Shown piece after piece: positions 43,505-52,047 of a stretch of 60,413 nt of DNA; position 1 is the first letter of the stretch, and the number at the start of each line of letters is the position of its first letter. The translations under genes and the position numbers were made by a program. Origin of the DNA: JBMDXB01 sp048594975 (GTDB lineage Bacteria > Acidobacteriota > Vicinamibacteria > Vicinamibacterales > 2-12-FULL-66-21); assembly GCA_048594975.1 (NCBI GenBank), contig JBMDXQ010000033.1:1-60413 (forward strand). Reading direction: 5' to 3'. The notes below the pieces were generated by a model that was not told where the DNA came from, ran no database searches, and saw nothing but the letters and a program-made list of their open reading frames with translations.

Positions 43505-45274
43505 ATGCGCCGAGTCGTGCTTGCCGCCATGCTTCTGGCGACCTCTGTCGCGGCGCCGACCGCACAGGACGCGCTCACTACCAACCAGCGTGATACGGAC
43601 CTCGTTCAGCTCGCCAGCATGTTCGCGAAGAACTACGCCCCGTACGAATGGAAGCGAGACGTCATCGGATTCGACCTGTACCGATTGACGCCCTGGCTGC
43701 AACGCGTTCATCACGCCGATGATCTCGATTTCCAGGAGGCACTCATCGACTACGTGGCGTCGCTCAACGATGCGCATGCGTCCATCTCCTTTCATTCGAA
43801 TTTCTCGGCTTCGCTCCCTTTCACCGTCGACATCTACGACGGCAGAGTGCTCATCGATTCAGTGAACCGGGCACTGTTGCCCGCTGCGCAATACCCGTTT
43901 GACGTCGGAGATGAGCTGCTTGTGCTCGACGGCCAATCGGTTCAGACCCTGATCGCATCGTTCGGGAAGTACGCCACCTTTGCGAATCCGCGAGCCACGG
44001 CGCGAGGGGCCGCGAGCGTGATCACGGGGCGCGTCCAGCAATTCGTGCCGCACGCGCCCGAGCTCGCGGATTCGGCGGTTGCCTCGATTCGGCTCGCGAG
44101 TGCCGGAGCCGTGAACACCTACGTCATCCCGTGGCTGAAGAGCGGCATCGGGATCGCGTCCCTGGGGCCGGTGCCGAGCCCGCGCCGCGGCAACGGACGG
44201 ATTTTTTTGCCGCCCACACACGATTCGCCCGCAACCGCAGTATTCGGCGGGACGGGCCCTGCGTTGATGAGAATCGCGGATCTGCCGGTTGCCGACAACA
44301 CGCTGCCGTCCTACCTGGACCCGATTCGACCGCTCTTGAACGTCACGGTCCCCAAAGCACCCTACGCGATCCTCGGTTTCGGAGCGCGAGCTCCGGTTTA
44401 CCACCTTCCGGAGGGATTCGTCGGGCGGCTTGGAACGCAGGCGTCGCACTTCTTCTTCAGTGGAACATACGTGTCGAACGGCGTCAGGATCGGTTTCATC
44501 CGGATCCCGACGATGGCGCCGCCGAACGCGACTCTCGCTCTTCAGCAGCTGGATCAGGAGATCGAGTTCTTCAACTCCAGCACCGATGTGCTGGTCGTCG
44601 ATATCATGCGCAATCCCGGGGGGACGGTTGGTGTGGTCGAGGCATTCGCGCGGCGTCTCTTCCCTCAACCATTCCAGACCGTCGGGTTCGAGATCCGCGC
44701 GACGGCCACGTGGCTGACCGCGATTGTCTCGGCGATCGACAACGCGCAGCGCCAGGGCGCGCCGACGGAGGTCGTTCAGGGCCTCCGCCTGATCATGAAT
44801 GAGATCCTCACCGCCTACAACGAAAACCGCGGCCGCACAGCCCCAGTGCCACTGTTCAACTACGAACTCACGCTGCCGCCTGCGCCGAACGCCTACACCA
44901 GACCGCTGCTGCTGCTCGTGGACGAGCTCACGGCATCGGGAGGCGACATGCTCGCAGCGATCATCCAGGACAACCACAGAGGTCCACTCTTCGGCATGCG
45001 GACGATGGGTGCCGGTGGCAGCGTCAACTCCTTCGACTGTACCGTGTTCACCGAAAGTGAATGCTTGATCACGTTGTCGCTAATGAACAGGGGCACTACC
45101 GTCTCGAATACGGAATTCCCACCGTCGCCTTACATCGAAAACGTCGGCGTACGGCCCGATATCGTCGTCGACTACATGACGAAGGCAAATCTCCTGAGCG
45201 CCGGGGCTCCCTTCGTGCAGGCGTTCACGGACAGTGCCGTGAAATTGGCCCAGGCGAGCGCGGTCCCGCACTAA
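43505..45274 (+). CDS. Secreted S41-family peptidase (tandem copy 1)
   Basis: 589 residues with a signal peptide ('MRRVVLAAMLLATSVAA'). An N-terminal helical domain ('YEWKRDVIGFDLYRLTPWL') and a PDZ-like stretch ('VGDELLVLDGQSV') precede the S41 C-terminal-processing-peptidase core, with 'VLVVDIMRNPGGTVG' and the nucleophile region 'ELTASGGDMLA' (candidate Ser478), then 'IENVGVRPDIVVDYM'. Lys follows the usual Ser-Lys dyad spacing less clearly. It likely cleaves proteins or peptides in the periplasm. Paralogue of the next gene, 19 bases downstream, under one promoter. Confidence 0.88.
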   Translation: MRRVVLAAMLLATSVAAPTAQDALTTNQRDTDLVQLASMFAKNYAPYEWKRDVIGFDLYRLTPWLQRVHHADDLDFQEALIDYVASLNDAHASISFHSNFSASLPFTVDIYDGRVLIDSVNRALLPAAQYPFDVGDELLVLDGQSVQTLIASFGKYATFANPRATARGAASVITGRVQQFVPHAPELADSAVASIRLASAGAVNTYVIPWLKSGIGIASLGPVPSPRRGNGRIFLPPTHDSPATAVFGGTGPALMRIADLPVADNTLPSYLDPIRPLLNVTVPKAPYAILGFGARAPVYHLPEGFVGRLGTQASHFFFSGTYVSNGVRIGFIRIPTMAPPNATLALQQLDQEIEFFNSSTDVLVVDIMRNPGGTVGVVEAFARRLFPQPFQTVGFEIRATATWLTAIVSAIDNAQRQGAPTEVVQGLRLIMNEILTAYNENRGRTAPVPLFNYELTLPPAPNAYTRPLLLLVDELTASGGDMLAAIIQDNHRGPLFGMRTMGAGGSVNSFDCTVFTESECLITLSLMNRGTTVSNTEFPPSPYIENVGVRPDIVVDYMTKANLLSAGAPFVQAFTDSAVKLAQASAVPH

Positions 45275-45293
45275 TCAGAGAACGGAGCCGCTC

Positions 45294-47060
45294 ATGCGTC
45301 GAGTTGTACTCGTTACCTTGGTGCTGACGATCGGAGTGGCCGCCCCGCGCGCACAGGATGCCCTCACCGCGAATCAGCGGGAGGCCGACCTGATTCAACT
45401 CGCGGGCACGTATGCAAAGCTCTACGCGCCGTACGAATGGAAACGCGATGTCCTCGGCTTCGACCTGTACCGGTTGACGCCGTGGCTCCAGCGAATCCAT
45501 CAGTCCGGCGACCTGGACTTTCATGAAGCGCTCATCGAGTACCTCGCGTCTCTCAACGACACGCATGCATCGATCTTCTTTCCTTCGCCATTCAGCGCGT
45601 GGCTCGGCTTCACCGTGGACATCTACGATGGCAAGGTACTCATCGATTCGGTCGATCGATCGCTCCTGCCACAGACGCAATACCCGTTCGTAGTGGGAGA
45701 CGAGCTGGTTGCGCTGGATGGAGAAGCTGTGCAGAGCCTCATCGCATCCTTCACGAGGCTCGCGACAAGCCGAGGCAATCCGCGCAGCCGGAACCGAGTG
45801 GCTGCAGGCCGAATCGTTCAGCGGTTCCAGCAGAACCTCCCGCATGCGTCACAGGTGGGCGACACGGCGGTGGCATCTATTCGGTCCGCGAGCACGAGTG
45901 TGTCGACGAATTACGTGATCACATGGGCAAAAACCGGTGTCGGCATCGACTCCGAGGGACCACTACCCAGTCCGCGCCGAGGGAGCGGGCTGATCTTCCG
46001 GGCGACGGACCTCGACACGCCCGGAGCGACCCCTGCGACGGGCAGCAAACCTGCGCTGCTTCACAAGCCGGATTTCAGCGGCACCGACGATACGCTGCCG
46101 GCCTATATGGATCCGATTCGACCGCTGCTGAACTCGCGGGTGCCCGAGACCATCACCGGGATTCTCGGGTACGGAAGCCGGTCTCCGATCTATAGCCCCC
46201 CTGCCGGTTTCGTGACGCGCCTTGGCACGCAGTCGTCACACTTCTTCTTCAGCGGAACATACGTGACGAACGGCGTCAGGATCGGGCTGCTTCGCATCCC
46301 GAGTGAATCGCCGTCAAGTACAACGGTCGCCCTGCAGCAGCTCAATCAGGAGATTGCGTTCTTCAACACGAATACCGACGTCCTGGTTGTCGATATCACG
46401 CGAAATCCGGGAGGGATTCTGACGACGGCCGAGGCGTTCGCCCAGCGCCTGATCCCGAATACGTTTCGGACTGTCGGGTTCGAGTTCCGGGCGAGTGCCC
46501 TCGAGGTCTTCCTATTTGCGCAAAGGCTGACGCTGGCGCAGAATTCCGGCGCGCCGCCGGATATCATTCAGAACCTCCAGAACAACTTCAACGAAGTGCT
46601 CAGGGCGTACAACGAGGAGCGCGGACGGACGGCTCCTCTTCCGATAAATTCGCGTGGCAGCTTCGAATTGGCGCCGGCGCCCGTCGCCTATTCGAAGCCG
46701 CTGCTGGTGCTGGTCGACGAGTTCACCACATCGTCGGGCGACATGCTCGCGGCGATCCTCCAGGATAATCACCGCGGCCCGCTTCTGGGGATGCGGACCA
46801 ATGGTGCGGGTGGGAACAACGGCTTGTTCAACTGCACCACATTCACAGAAGCGATATGCTCGATCACCATCGGGTTGATGAACAGAGGAGTCGTGATATC
46901 GACCCCGGAGTTTCCACCCTCGCCGTACATCGAAAACGTCGGCGTGCGTCCCGACATTGTCGTGGATTACATGACGCGCTCGAATCTCATGACCGGCGGC
47001 GCGGAATTTGTGCAGGCGTTCACGGACGCGGCGATCAGGTTGGCGCAGACACCCCATTAA
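45294..47060 (+). CDS. Secreted S41-family peptidase (tandem copy 2)
   Basis: 588 residues, alignable to the previous gene over the full length: signal peptide, 'YEWKRDVLGFDLYRLTPWL', 'VGDELVALDGEAV', 'VLVVDITRNPGGIL', 'EFTTSSGDMLA' (candidate Ser480) and 'IENVGVRPDIVVDYM'. The copies differ most in the loop after residue ~150 and around 225-260, which could change substrate choice. A GAGCCGCTC stretch lies before the ATG. The duplication is old enough for clear divergence, and both copies keep the core motifs. Confidence 0.88.
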   Translation: MRRVVLVTLVLTIGVAAPRAQDALTANQREADLIQLAGTYAKLYAPYEWKRDVLGFDLYRLTPWLQRIHQSGDLDFHEALIEYLASLNDTHASIFFPSPFSAWLGFTVDIYDGKVLIDSVDRSLLPQTQYPFVVGDELVALDGEAVQSLIASFTRLATSRGNPRSRNRVAAGRIVQRFQQNLPHASQVGDTAVASIRSASTSVSTNYVITWAKTGVGIDSEGPLPSPRRGSGLIFRATDLDTPGATPATGSKPALLHKPDFSGTDDTLPAYMDPIRPLLNSRVPETITGILGYGSRSPIYSPPAGFVTRLGTQSSHFFFSGTYVTNGVRIGLLRIPSESPSSTTVALQQLNQEIAFFNTNTDVLVVDITRNPGGILTTAEAFAQRLIPNTFRTVGFEFRASALEVFLFAQRLTLAQNSGAPPDIIQNLQNNFNEVLRAYNEERGRTAPLPINSRGSFELAPAPVAYSKPLLVLVDEFTTSSGDMLAAILQDNHRGPLLGMRTNGAGGNNGLFNCTTFTEAICSITIGLMNRGVVISTPEFPPSPYIENVGVRPDIVVDYMTRSNLMTGGAEFVQAFTDAAIRLAQTPH

Positions 47061-47544
47061 GCGGGAATGAGGGCACCTGTCGAAGCCGGCCGTCGCCGCG
47101 CGGATACGCCAGGACGTCCAGCCCAGCCGTGCGCCGCATCAACTCGGCCCACTGAAACGCCCCGGGACGCACGGGCCTGGGCGGCTGGTGCCCTCGTCAG
47201 CCTCCGCCGGCGGCTTCAGGTGCGAAGTATCAACACCGCGTGACGTCCCGAGCGACGAGCACGTCCCGCCCCGTGGGCGCCAGGCCTGCATCGCATCGCG
47301 TGATGGCCTACCGTTGAGTATTGCGACCCTGGCTCATCCGGGAAGCCACGTAAAAGGCGTATTCAATCGGGGGATTTGGACCTCGGTTGCCTCCGCTCGG
47401 CGACATTCGCGCCGAACCAAAGAGACAGCTCCGCTCAATCCACGATGGCAATCGAAACAGCCCAACGCCACGACGTCGCCGGATACAGCGTTCGAATTGT
47501 CACGCCGGCGCCAAATACCGCCGTTTGCTGCCGTGTATACGCGG

Positions 47545-47730
47545 GAGCCGTGGGGAGTGCGCCAGCGTAGCGTTGGCGGCCAGATGGTGGGGATCAAGCA
47601 GGTCGAGGATCGCATTTGGCTCGTCAGCTTCATGCAGTTCGACCCGGGATATTTTGATGATGAGACGTGCCGGCTCGAACCGATCGAAAATCCGTTCGGG
47701 CCGACAGTGTTACCCATGTCTCCGGAATAA
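47545..47730 (+). pseudogene. IS481-type transposase C-terminal remnant
   Basis: About 60 codons reading 'GGQMVGIKQVEDRIWLVSFM', 'DDETCRLEPIENPFG' and 'VLPMSPE' then stop, matching the C-terminal end common to integrase-core transposases of the IS481 group. The catalytic core is missing. After the stop the sequence TTACCCATGT recurs twice, a likely trace of the old element end. Confidence 0.7.
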
Positions 47731-47811
47731 CCGTTACCCATGTACCCGGAATAGACCCCAAACTCAGCCGTGATGCCCGATTGAAACGTCGTCTGAATTA
47801 CGGCGCCTGAG

Positions 47812-48189
47812 TTGTCTGGGATTCGGGCACAGGCCGCCGCATCGCTCGCGCTGCTCCGCGACGGCGTTGCGTCCAGATCTCCACAAGCCGCCGGCTCCAA
47901 GTACGAGTGCACGCACGGGCCCACGGCACAGCCCGCCAGGTACTACCTGTTCGATCGCTCGGAAGTCAACCGCGTGACGCTGGACGCGTACAACCGCGTA
48001 ACGGCGCTAGGCATCGTGGGCGATGTGCTGCACGTGCACGTCGACGAAGACTCAAAGCGGCCCGGCGCCAACACGTTGTTCCGATCCGTCGTGCGGATCG
48101 TCGATGGCGGGGCCGGATGGATGACGAGGCGGCTTCGACACGCCGCTACCCGGCTCGACGCGCTGATAGCGCGGGGCGCGCCTCCTTGA
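47812..48189 (+). CDS. Unassigned open frame
   Basis: 125 codons from a TTG. The part 'RYYLFDRSEVNRVTLDAYNRVTALGIVGDVLHVHVDED' has plausible protein composition, but there is no ribosome-binding site and no recognised family, and it lies among element debris. It may be a fragment rather than a gene. Confidence 0.3.
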   Translation: MSGIRAQAAASLALLRDGVASRSPQAAGSKYECTHGPTAQPARYYLFDRSEVNRVTLDAYNRVTALGIVGDVLHVHVDEDSKRPGANTLFRSVVRIVDGGAGWMTRRLRHAATRLDALIARGAPP

Positions 48190-48869
48190 GACGGCCTTCC
48201 TTGCTTCTGCTCGCGAAGGCCGCGCCGCCAACGCCACGCCCCGGCCTTCCTCGATCTCCGGCTTGGCGGATTTCCTTTCCCGCGACGTGCGGAAACTGGG
48301 CCGAGGGACCATCCCGAAAAATGGTCGTGTTGAGGCGCTGTGTGCAACGTGTGCCTACTGAAAAGTCCGTTCTCGTTACGATCGCCCGGAAATCCCTGCA
48401 ATCACCCCCCACCTGCGACCCTCGGGGATATCCCTCCGGCTGTCGTTTCCTCCTGAGTTGGTCGGCCGCATGACCGAGAACGAGTCCAGCAGCATCCGTC
48501 AGCCGATTACACTGGTTCGGGACGTCGCAGCTATCCGCCGCTAATCCGTGCTGTCGCCGAGCCCGTTTACCGAATCACTGCTGCTGGCGCCGACGATGCT
48601 GAATGCGCCGGCCCAACCCCTGGTTTCAACCGGTCGTCAAAGTGTCATGAGGAGCGCTAACCTGCTCGAGGACCACGTCGCGAATCTCAACGGCTCGTGG
48701 ATGAAAGCGCCGGTAGGCTCGCGCGACAGCTACTCGAATGTCTGCGTTGACCTCACCGTTTTCATTGGCGGGTTCCGTTTGTGGCGCCGCAAGCATGCTC
48801 CGGAACTTTCGCGGTCAATCGGAAACGTCCCTTTTGAGCTGCCCGTCTAACGCCCGAGGAGGCGTGCAA

Positions 48870-51326
48870 ATGGCTGGCCTGGACTACCTGAGACAGGATA
48901 TTACGAGCGGAATTCGCGGGCTCCTCCGAAGCCCGGGCTTCGCCGTCGCGGCTCTGGTCACGCTCGCGCTTGGTATTGGCGCCACGTCTGCGGTCTTCAG
49001 CGTGGTCAAAGCGGTGCTGCTGACGCCCCTCCCATACAGCGAGCCCCATCGCCGAGTGCTCATCTGGAGCAAGTGGATCAGCTTCGACAAGACTTGGCTC
49101 TCCGATCAGGAAGTGGTGGACTATCGCTCGATGCTCCGCACGCTGACCAGCGTGGCGGCGTGGACGACCGGCCAGCAAAACCTGACGGGCGACGGCGATC
49201 CCCTGCGCGTCGGTGTCGGCTTCGTCACAGCCAACACGTTCGAGGTGCTTGGCGCGACTCCCCTGCTTGGCCGCACGATGAACGAGGCGGAGGATCGACC
49301 CAACGGGCCACCCGTTGCGGTGTTGAGCTATCGCCTGTGGCAGACCCGCTACGGCGGTGACCGGGGCATAATCGGCGGCAAGGTGACACTCAACGACGTC
49401 TCCGTCGAGATCGTGGGCGTCATGCGCGACGGCTTCCGCCTGCCAACCGATTTCACCGTAGACGCGGCCGAGCCGAGCGAACTGTGGCGGCCTCTGCAAA
49501 TCGACATGCAGAATCTGCAGCGCGGGAATCATGGGTTATACGGCGCCGCGGTGCTGGTACCGGGACAGACAGCCGCATCAGCCACCGAGGAGCTGCGCGC
49601 ACTGACGCGCCGGCTCACCGAGCAGGGCGCGTACCCGGAGGCCATGCAGTTCTCGGCGCTCGCCGTGCCATTCGAGCAGGAGATCAGAGGAGAGATTCGC
49701 CAGGCCATGTGGCTGCTCATGGGAGCCGTGGGCTTTCTCCTGCTCATTGCCTGCGTGAACGTCGCCAACCTGCTGCTCGTCCGAGGGGACGCGCGCCTGA
49801 GGGAGATTGCTGTGCGAACCGCCATGGGGGCGTCGCCACGGCGTCTGGTACGACAGCTCTTCACCGAAGGTCTGGTCCTCGCTGTTGTCGGCGCGATTCT
49901 GGGGTTGGCGCTGGCGGCTGGCGGCCTGCGCGTCCTGATTGCCGTGGATCCAACGAGCCTGCCGCCCCTCGCTCCCGTCCGTCTCGATGCTGCGATCGTG
50001 CTTTTCACGCTCGCGCTGGCGGTCGTCATCACACTCCTGTTCGGCCTCGCGCCCGCCGTTCGCACGCTTCACGTCAACCTCGTGGAGGCGCTTCGCGAGG
50101 GCGGGCAGCAGGCCACGCTGGGCGGCGGTCGCCAGCGCCTGCGCGGTGTACTGGTCGTGGCGGAAGTGGCGCTGGCCGTGATCCTGGTCATCGGGGCCGG
50201 CCTGATGATCCGGAGTCTGAGCGAGCTGGGGCGCATTGATCTCGGTTTCAATCCCGAGCGCGTCCTCACGATGCGCCTCTCCCTTCCCCAAGCCCGCTAC
50301 GACACGTCGGAAAAAGTGGTGGGGTTCTACCGCCAGCTCGTCGAGCAGGTTCGTGCGCTTCCAGGGGTGGAGCATGCCGGTGTCGTGCGGGTTCTTCCGC
50401 TGGCCACGAGCATCGGCGACTGGGGTCTCGACGTGGACGGCTACGTGGAACCGCCCGGTCAGGGCGCGAAGGGCGACTGGCAGATCGTCTCGGACGATGC
50501 GTTCGAAGCGATGGGTACGCGGCTCGTGCGCGGGCGATGGTTCACGCCGTCCGATACGGCCGATGCGCAACTCGTGACCGTGATTAACGAGACCATGGCG
50601 CACACGTACTGGTCCGACGGCAACGCCGTTGGCGGCCGCATCCGGGTGGGCAATCCGCGCAACCCATGGGTTTCAGTCGTAGGCATCGTCGCCGACGAGC
50701 GACACAACGGCGTGACCGGTGTCGTCAAGGAGAAGTTCTACATTCCTCACAGTCAGTGGCATGTGGTCACCAGCGGCAACCCCATTCGGAACACGTTCCT
50801 CGTGCTCCGAACCACCGGTCATCCGGTCACGGCGATCGGTCCGGTGAGAACGCAGATCCGCCGACTTGACGCGAATCTTCCGATTGCCAACGTGCGACCG
50901 ATGACAGAGGTCGTGACGGCGGCGCTCGCGACAACGAGATTGACGGGCTTCCTCCTCGGCACGTTTGCCGCTATGGCGTTGGCGTTGGCCGCCGTCGGCA
51001 TCTACGGTGTGCTGGCGTACATGGTCTCGCGACGCACGCACGAAATCGGCATCCGGCTCGCCATTGGTGCGGATCGCGCGCGAGTCCTCCGCATGATCCT
51101 GCGCCAGGGCTTGACGCTCGCCGCACTGGGTATCCTCGTCGGCAGCGTCGCGGCGTTCTGGCTCACCCGTCTGATGCAGAGCCTGCTCTATCAGGTGCGG
51201 GCCGGTGACCCACTGACATTCGTGCTGGTCTCGGGCGCGATTGTCATCGTCGCGCTGGCGGCCAGCTTCATCCCGGCACTGAGGGCCACGCGCGTGTCGC
51301 CCGTCACCGCGCTGAGGATGGAGTAA
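48870..51326 (+). CDS. ADOP-family orphan ABC permease
   Basis: 818 residues from the ATG at 48870, preceded by CGAGGAGGCG. There is no prefix domain: it begins directly with 'YLRQDITSGIRGLLRSPGF' and the first helix ('LGIGATSAVFSVV'). Then come periplasmic domain 1, FtsX block 1 ('REIAVRTAMGASPRR'), central helix ('ALAVILVIGAGLMI'), periplasmic domain 2 ('WGLDVDGY') and FtsX block 2 ('VGIYGVLAYMVSRRTHEIG'), ending '...TRVSPVTALRME'. Intact. No ATPase or PadR partner is adjacent. Cargo unknown. Confidence 0.9.
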   Translation: MAGLDYLRQDITSGIRGLLRSPGFAVAALVTLALGIGATSAVFSVVKAVLLTPLPYSEPHRRVLIWSKWISFDKTWLSDQEVVDYRSMLRTLTSVAAWTTGQQNLTGDGDPLRVGVGFVTANTFEVLGATPLLGRTMNEAEDRPNGPPVAVLSYRLWQTRYGGDRGIIGGKVTLNDVSVEIVGVMRDGFRLPTDFTVDAAEPSELWRPLQIDMQNLQRGNHGLYGAAVLVPGQTAASATEELRALTRRLTEQGAYPEAMQFSALAVPFEQEIRGEIRQAMWLLMGAVGFLLLIACVNVANLLLVRGDARLREIAVRTAMGASPRRLVRQLFTEGLVLAVVGAILGLALAAGGLRVLIAVDPTSLPPLAPVRLDAAIVLFTLALAVVITLLFGLAPAVRTLHVNLVEALREGGQQATLGGGRQRLRGVLVVAEVALAVILVIGAGLMIRSLSELGRIDLGFNPERVLTMRLSLPQARYDTSEKVVGFYRQLVEQVRALPGVEHAGVVRVLPLATSIGDWGLDVDGYVEPPGQGAKGDWQIVSDDAFEAMGTRLVRGRWFTPSDTADAQLVTVINETMAHTYWSDGNAVGGRIRVGNPRNPWVSVVGIVADERHNGVTGVVKEKFYIPHSQWHVVTSGNPIRNTFLVLRTTGHPVTAIGPVRTQIRRLDANLPIANVRPMTEVVTAALATTRLTGFLLGTFAAMALALAAVGIYGVLAYMVSRRTHEIGIRLAIGADRARVLRMILRQGLTLAALGILVGSVAAFWLTRLMQSLLYQVRAGDPLTFVLVSGAIVIVALAASFIPALRATRVSPVTALRME

Positions 51327-51510
51327 GTCAAGCGCGCGCTCACGCGTAACGTCCGACAATCCGGCGGAGCGATTGGTGGTCGCGGGGACGGCTCTACGCC
51401 GCACGGTCGTAGTAACTGACAGCGCCAGCGCGAATCGATCCGGCCACGACTCTTCGGGCGGATTGAGCATGCCAGAAGCGTTCGTATCGACGGGACTGCA
51501 TTCTCGGGTG

Positions 51511-51612
51511 GATCCGGCATCGTTCGTGGCCGCCATCGCTGTCCTGACCGCCGTCAGCGTGCCGGTCGTCCGCACCATCAGGTCCGCAGGCGGTGACGAT
51601 GTCCTGCGGTAA
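51511..51612 (+). pseudogene. Possible ADOP C-terminal scrap
   Basis: About 34 codons reading 'VDPASFVAAIAVLTAVSV' and ending 'DDVLR' before a stop, similar to the last helix and tail of ADOP permeases but without the 'PARRA' segment in this frame. It lies 180 bases after an intact ADOP gene. Short and uncertain. Confidence 0.35.
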
Positions 51613-51674
51613 CGGGATCCAGGCTTCCGGTGGCGCGATTCCGAATGGGCCAGACAGAGCCGTCTCAGAGCTCC

Positions 51675-51718
51675 TTGACAGCTCTTACGGCAACGGATAT
51701 ATATTTCCGTAACCGTAA
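51675..51718 (+). promoter_or_regulatory. Promoter and overlapping dyad operator of a PadR-permease operon
   Basis: TTGACA (51675-51680), a 17-base spacer and TATATA (51698-51703) form a near-consensus promoter ending 23 bases before the PadR ATG. A 34-bp imperfect dyad (51685-51718) covers the spacer and -10 region, with outer arms TTACGG/CCGTAA and inner arms ACGGA/TCCGT. This is a convincing autoregulatory PadR operator. Confidence 0.7.
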
Positions 51719-51726
51719 TATTTTCC

Positions 51727-52044
51727 ATGCTGCCCGCGCCGCTCACCCCTGCCGTCTTCCACATCCTGCTGGCCCTTGCCGACGGGCCGCTGCATGGCTA
51801 CGCGATCATGCAGGCCGTCGAGGAGTCGTCTGGCCTGGCGATGGGCCCCGGCACGATCTACGGCACGATCGAACGGCTGGAAGCGTTGGCGTTCATCAAG
51901 GAAATCTCGGGCGAGCAGCCGGACCGGCGCCGCGTATTCAGGCTGGAGCCGGCCGGCCGCAAGGCGCTGCAGAGCGAAGCGCGCCGCCTCGCGGCGCTGA
52001 CGGCGCTGGCGCGGGCCAAGCGGCTGCTTCCCGGAAAGAGCTGA
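51727..52044 (+). CDS. PadR-family transcriptional regulator
   Basis: 105 residues: 'FHILLALADGPLHGYAIM', 'GPGTIYGTIERLEAL' and basic wing 'EQPDRRRVFRLEP' give a PadR winged helix, with a short C-terminal helix. It is followed after three bases by an ADOP permease gene that starts with GTG, so the two are one operon. The dyad over its promoter suggests self-repression. Confidence 0.92.
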   Translation: MLPAPLTPAVFHILLALADGPLHGYAIMQAVEESSGLAMGPGTIYGTIERLEALAFIKEISGEQPDRRRVFRLEPAGRKALQSEARRLAALTALARAKRLLPGKS

Positions 52045-52047
52045 GCA

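Larger units (their letters stand above)
47061..48869. other. Gene-poor stretch with mobile-element debris
   Basis: About 1.8 kb without a confidently intact gene. It contains the transposase tail at 47545-47730 and an open frame of unknown origin at 47812-48189. The remainder (48190-48869) shows only short frames of low coding quality. Confidence 0.5.
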
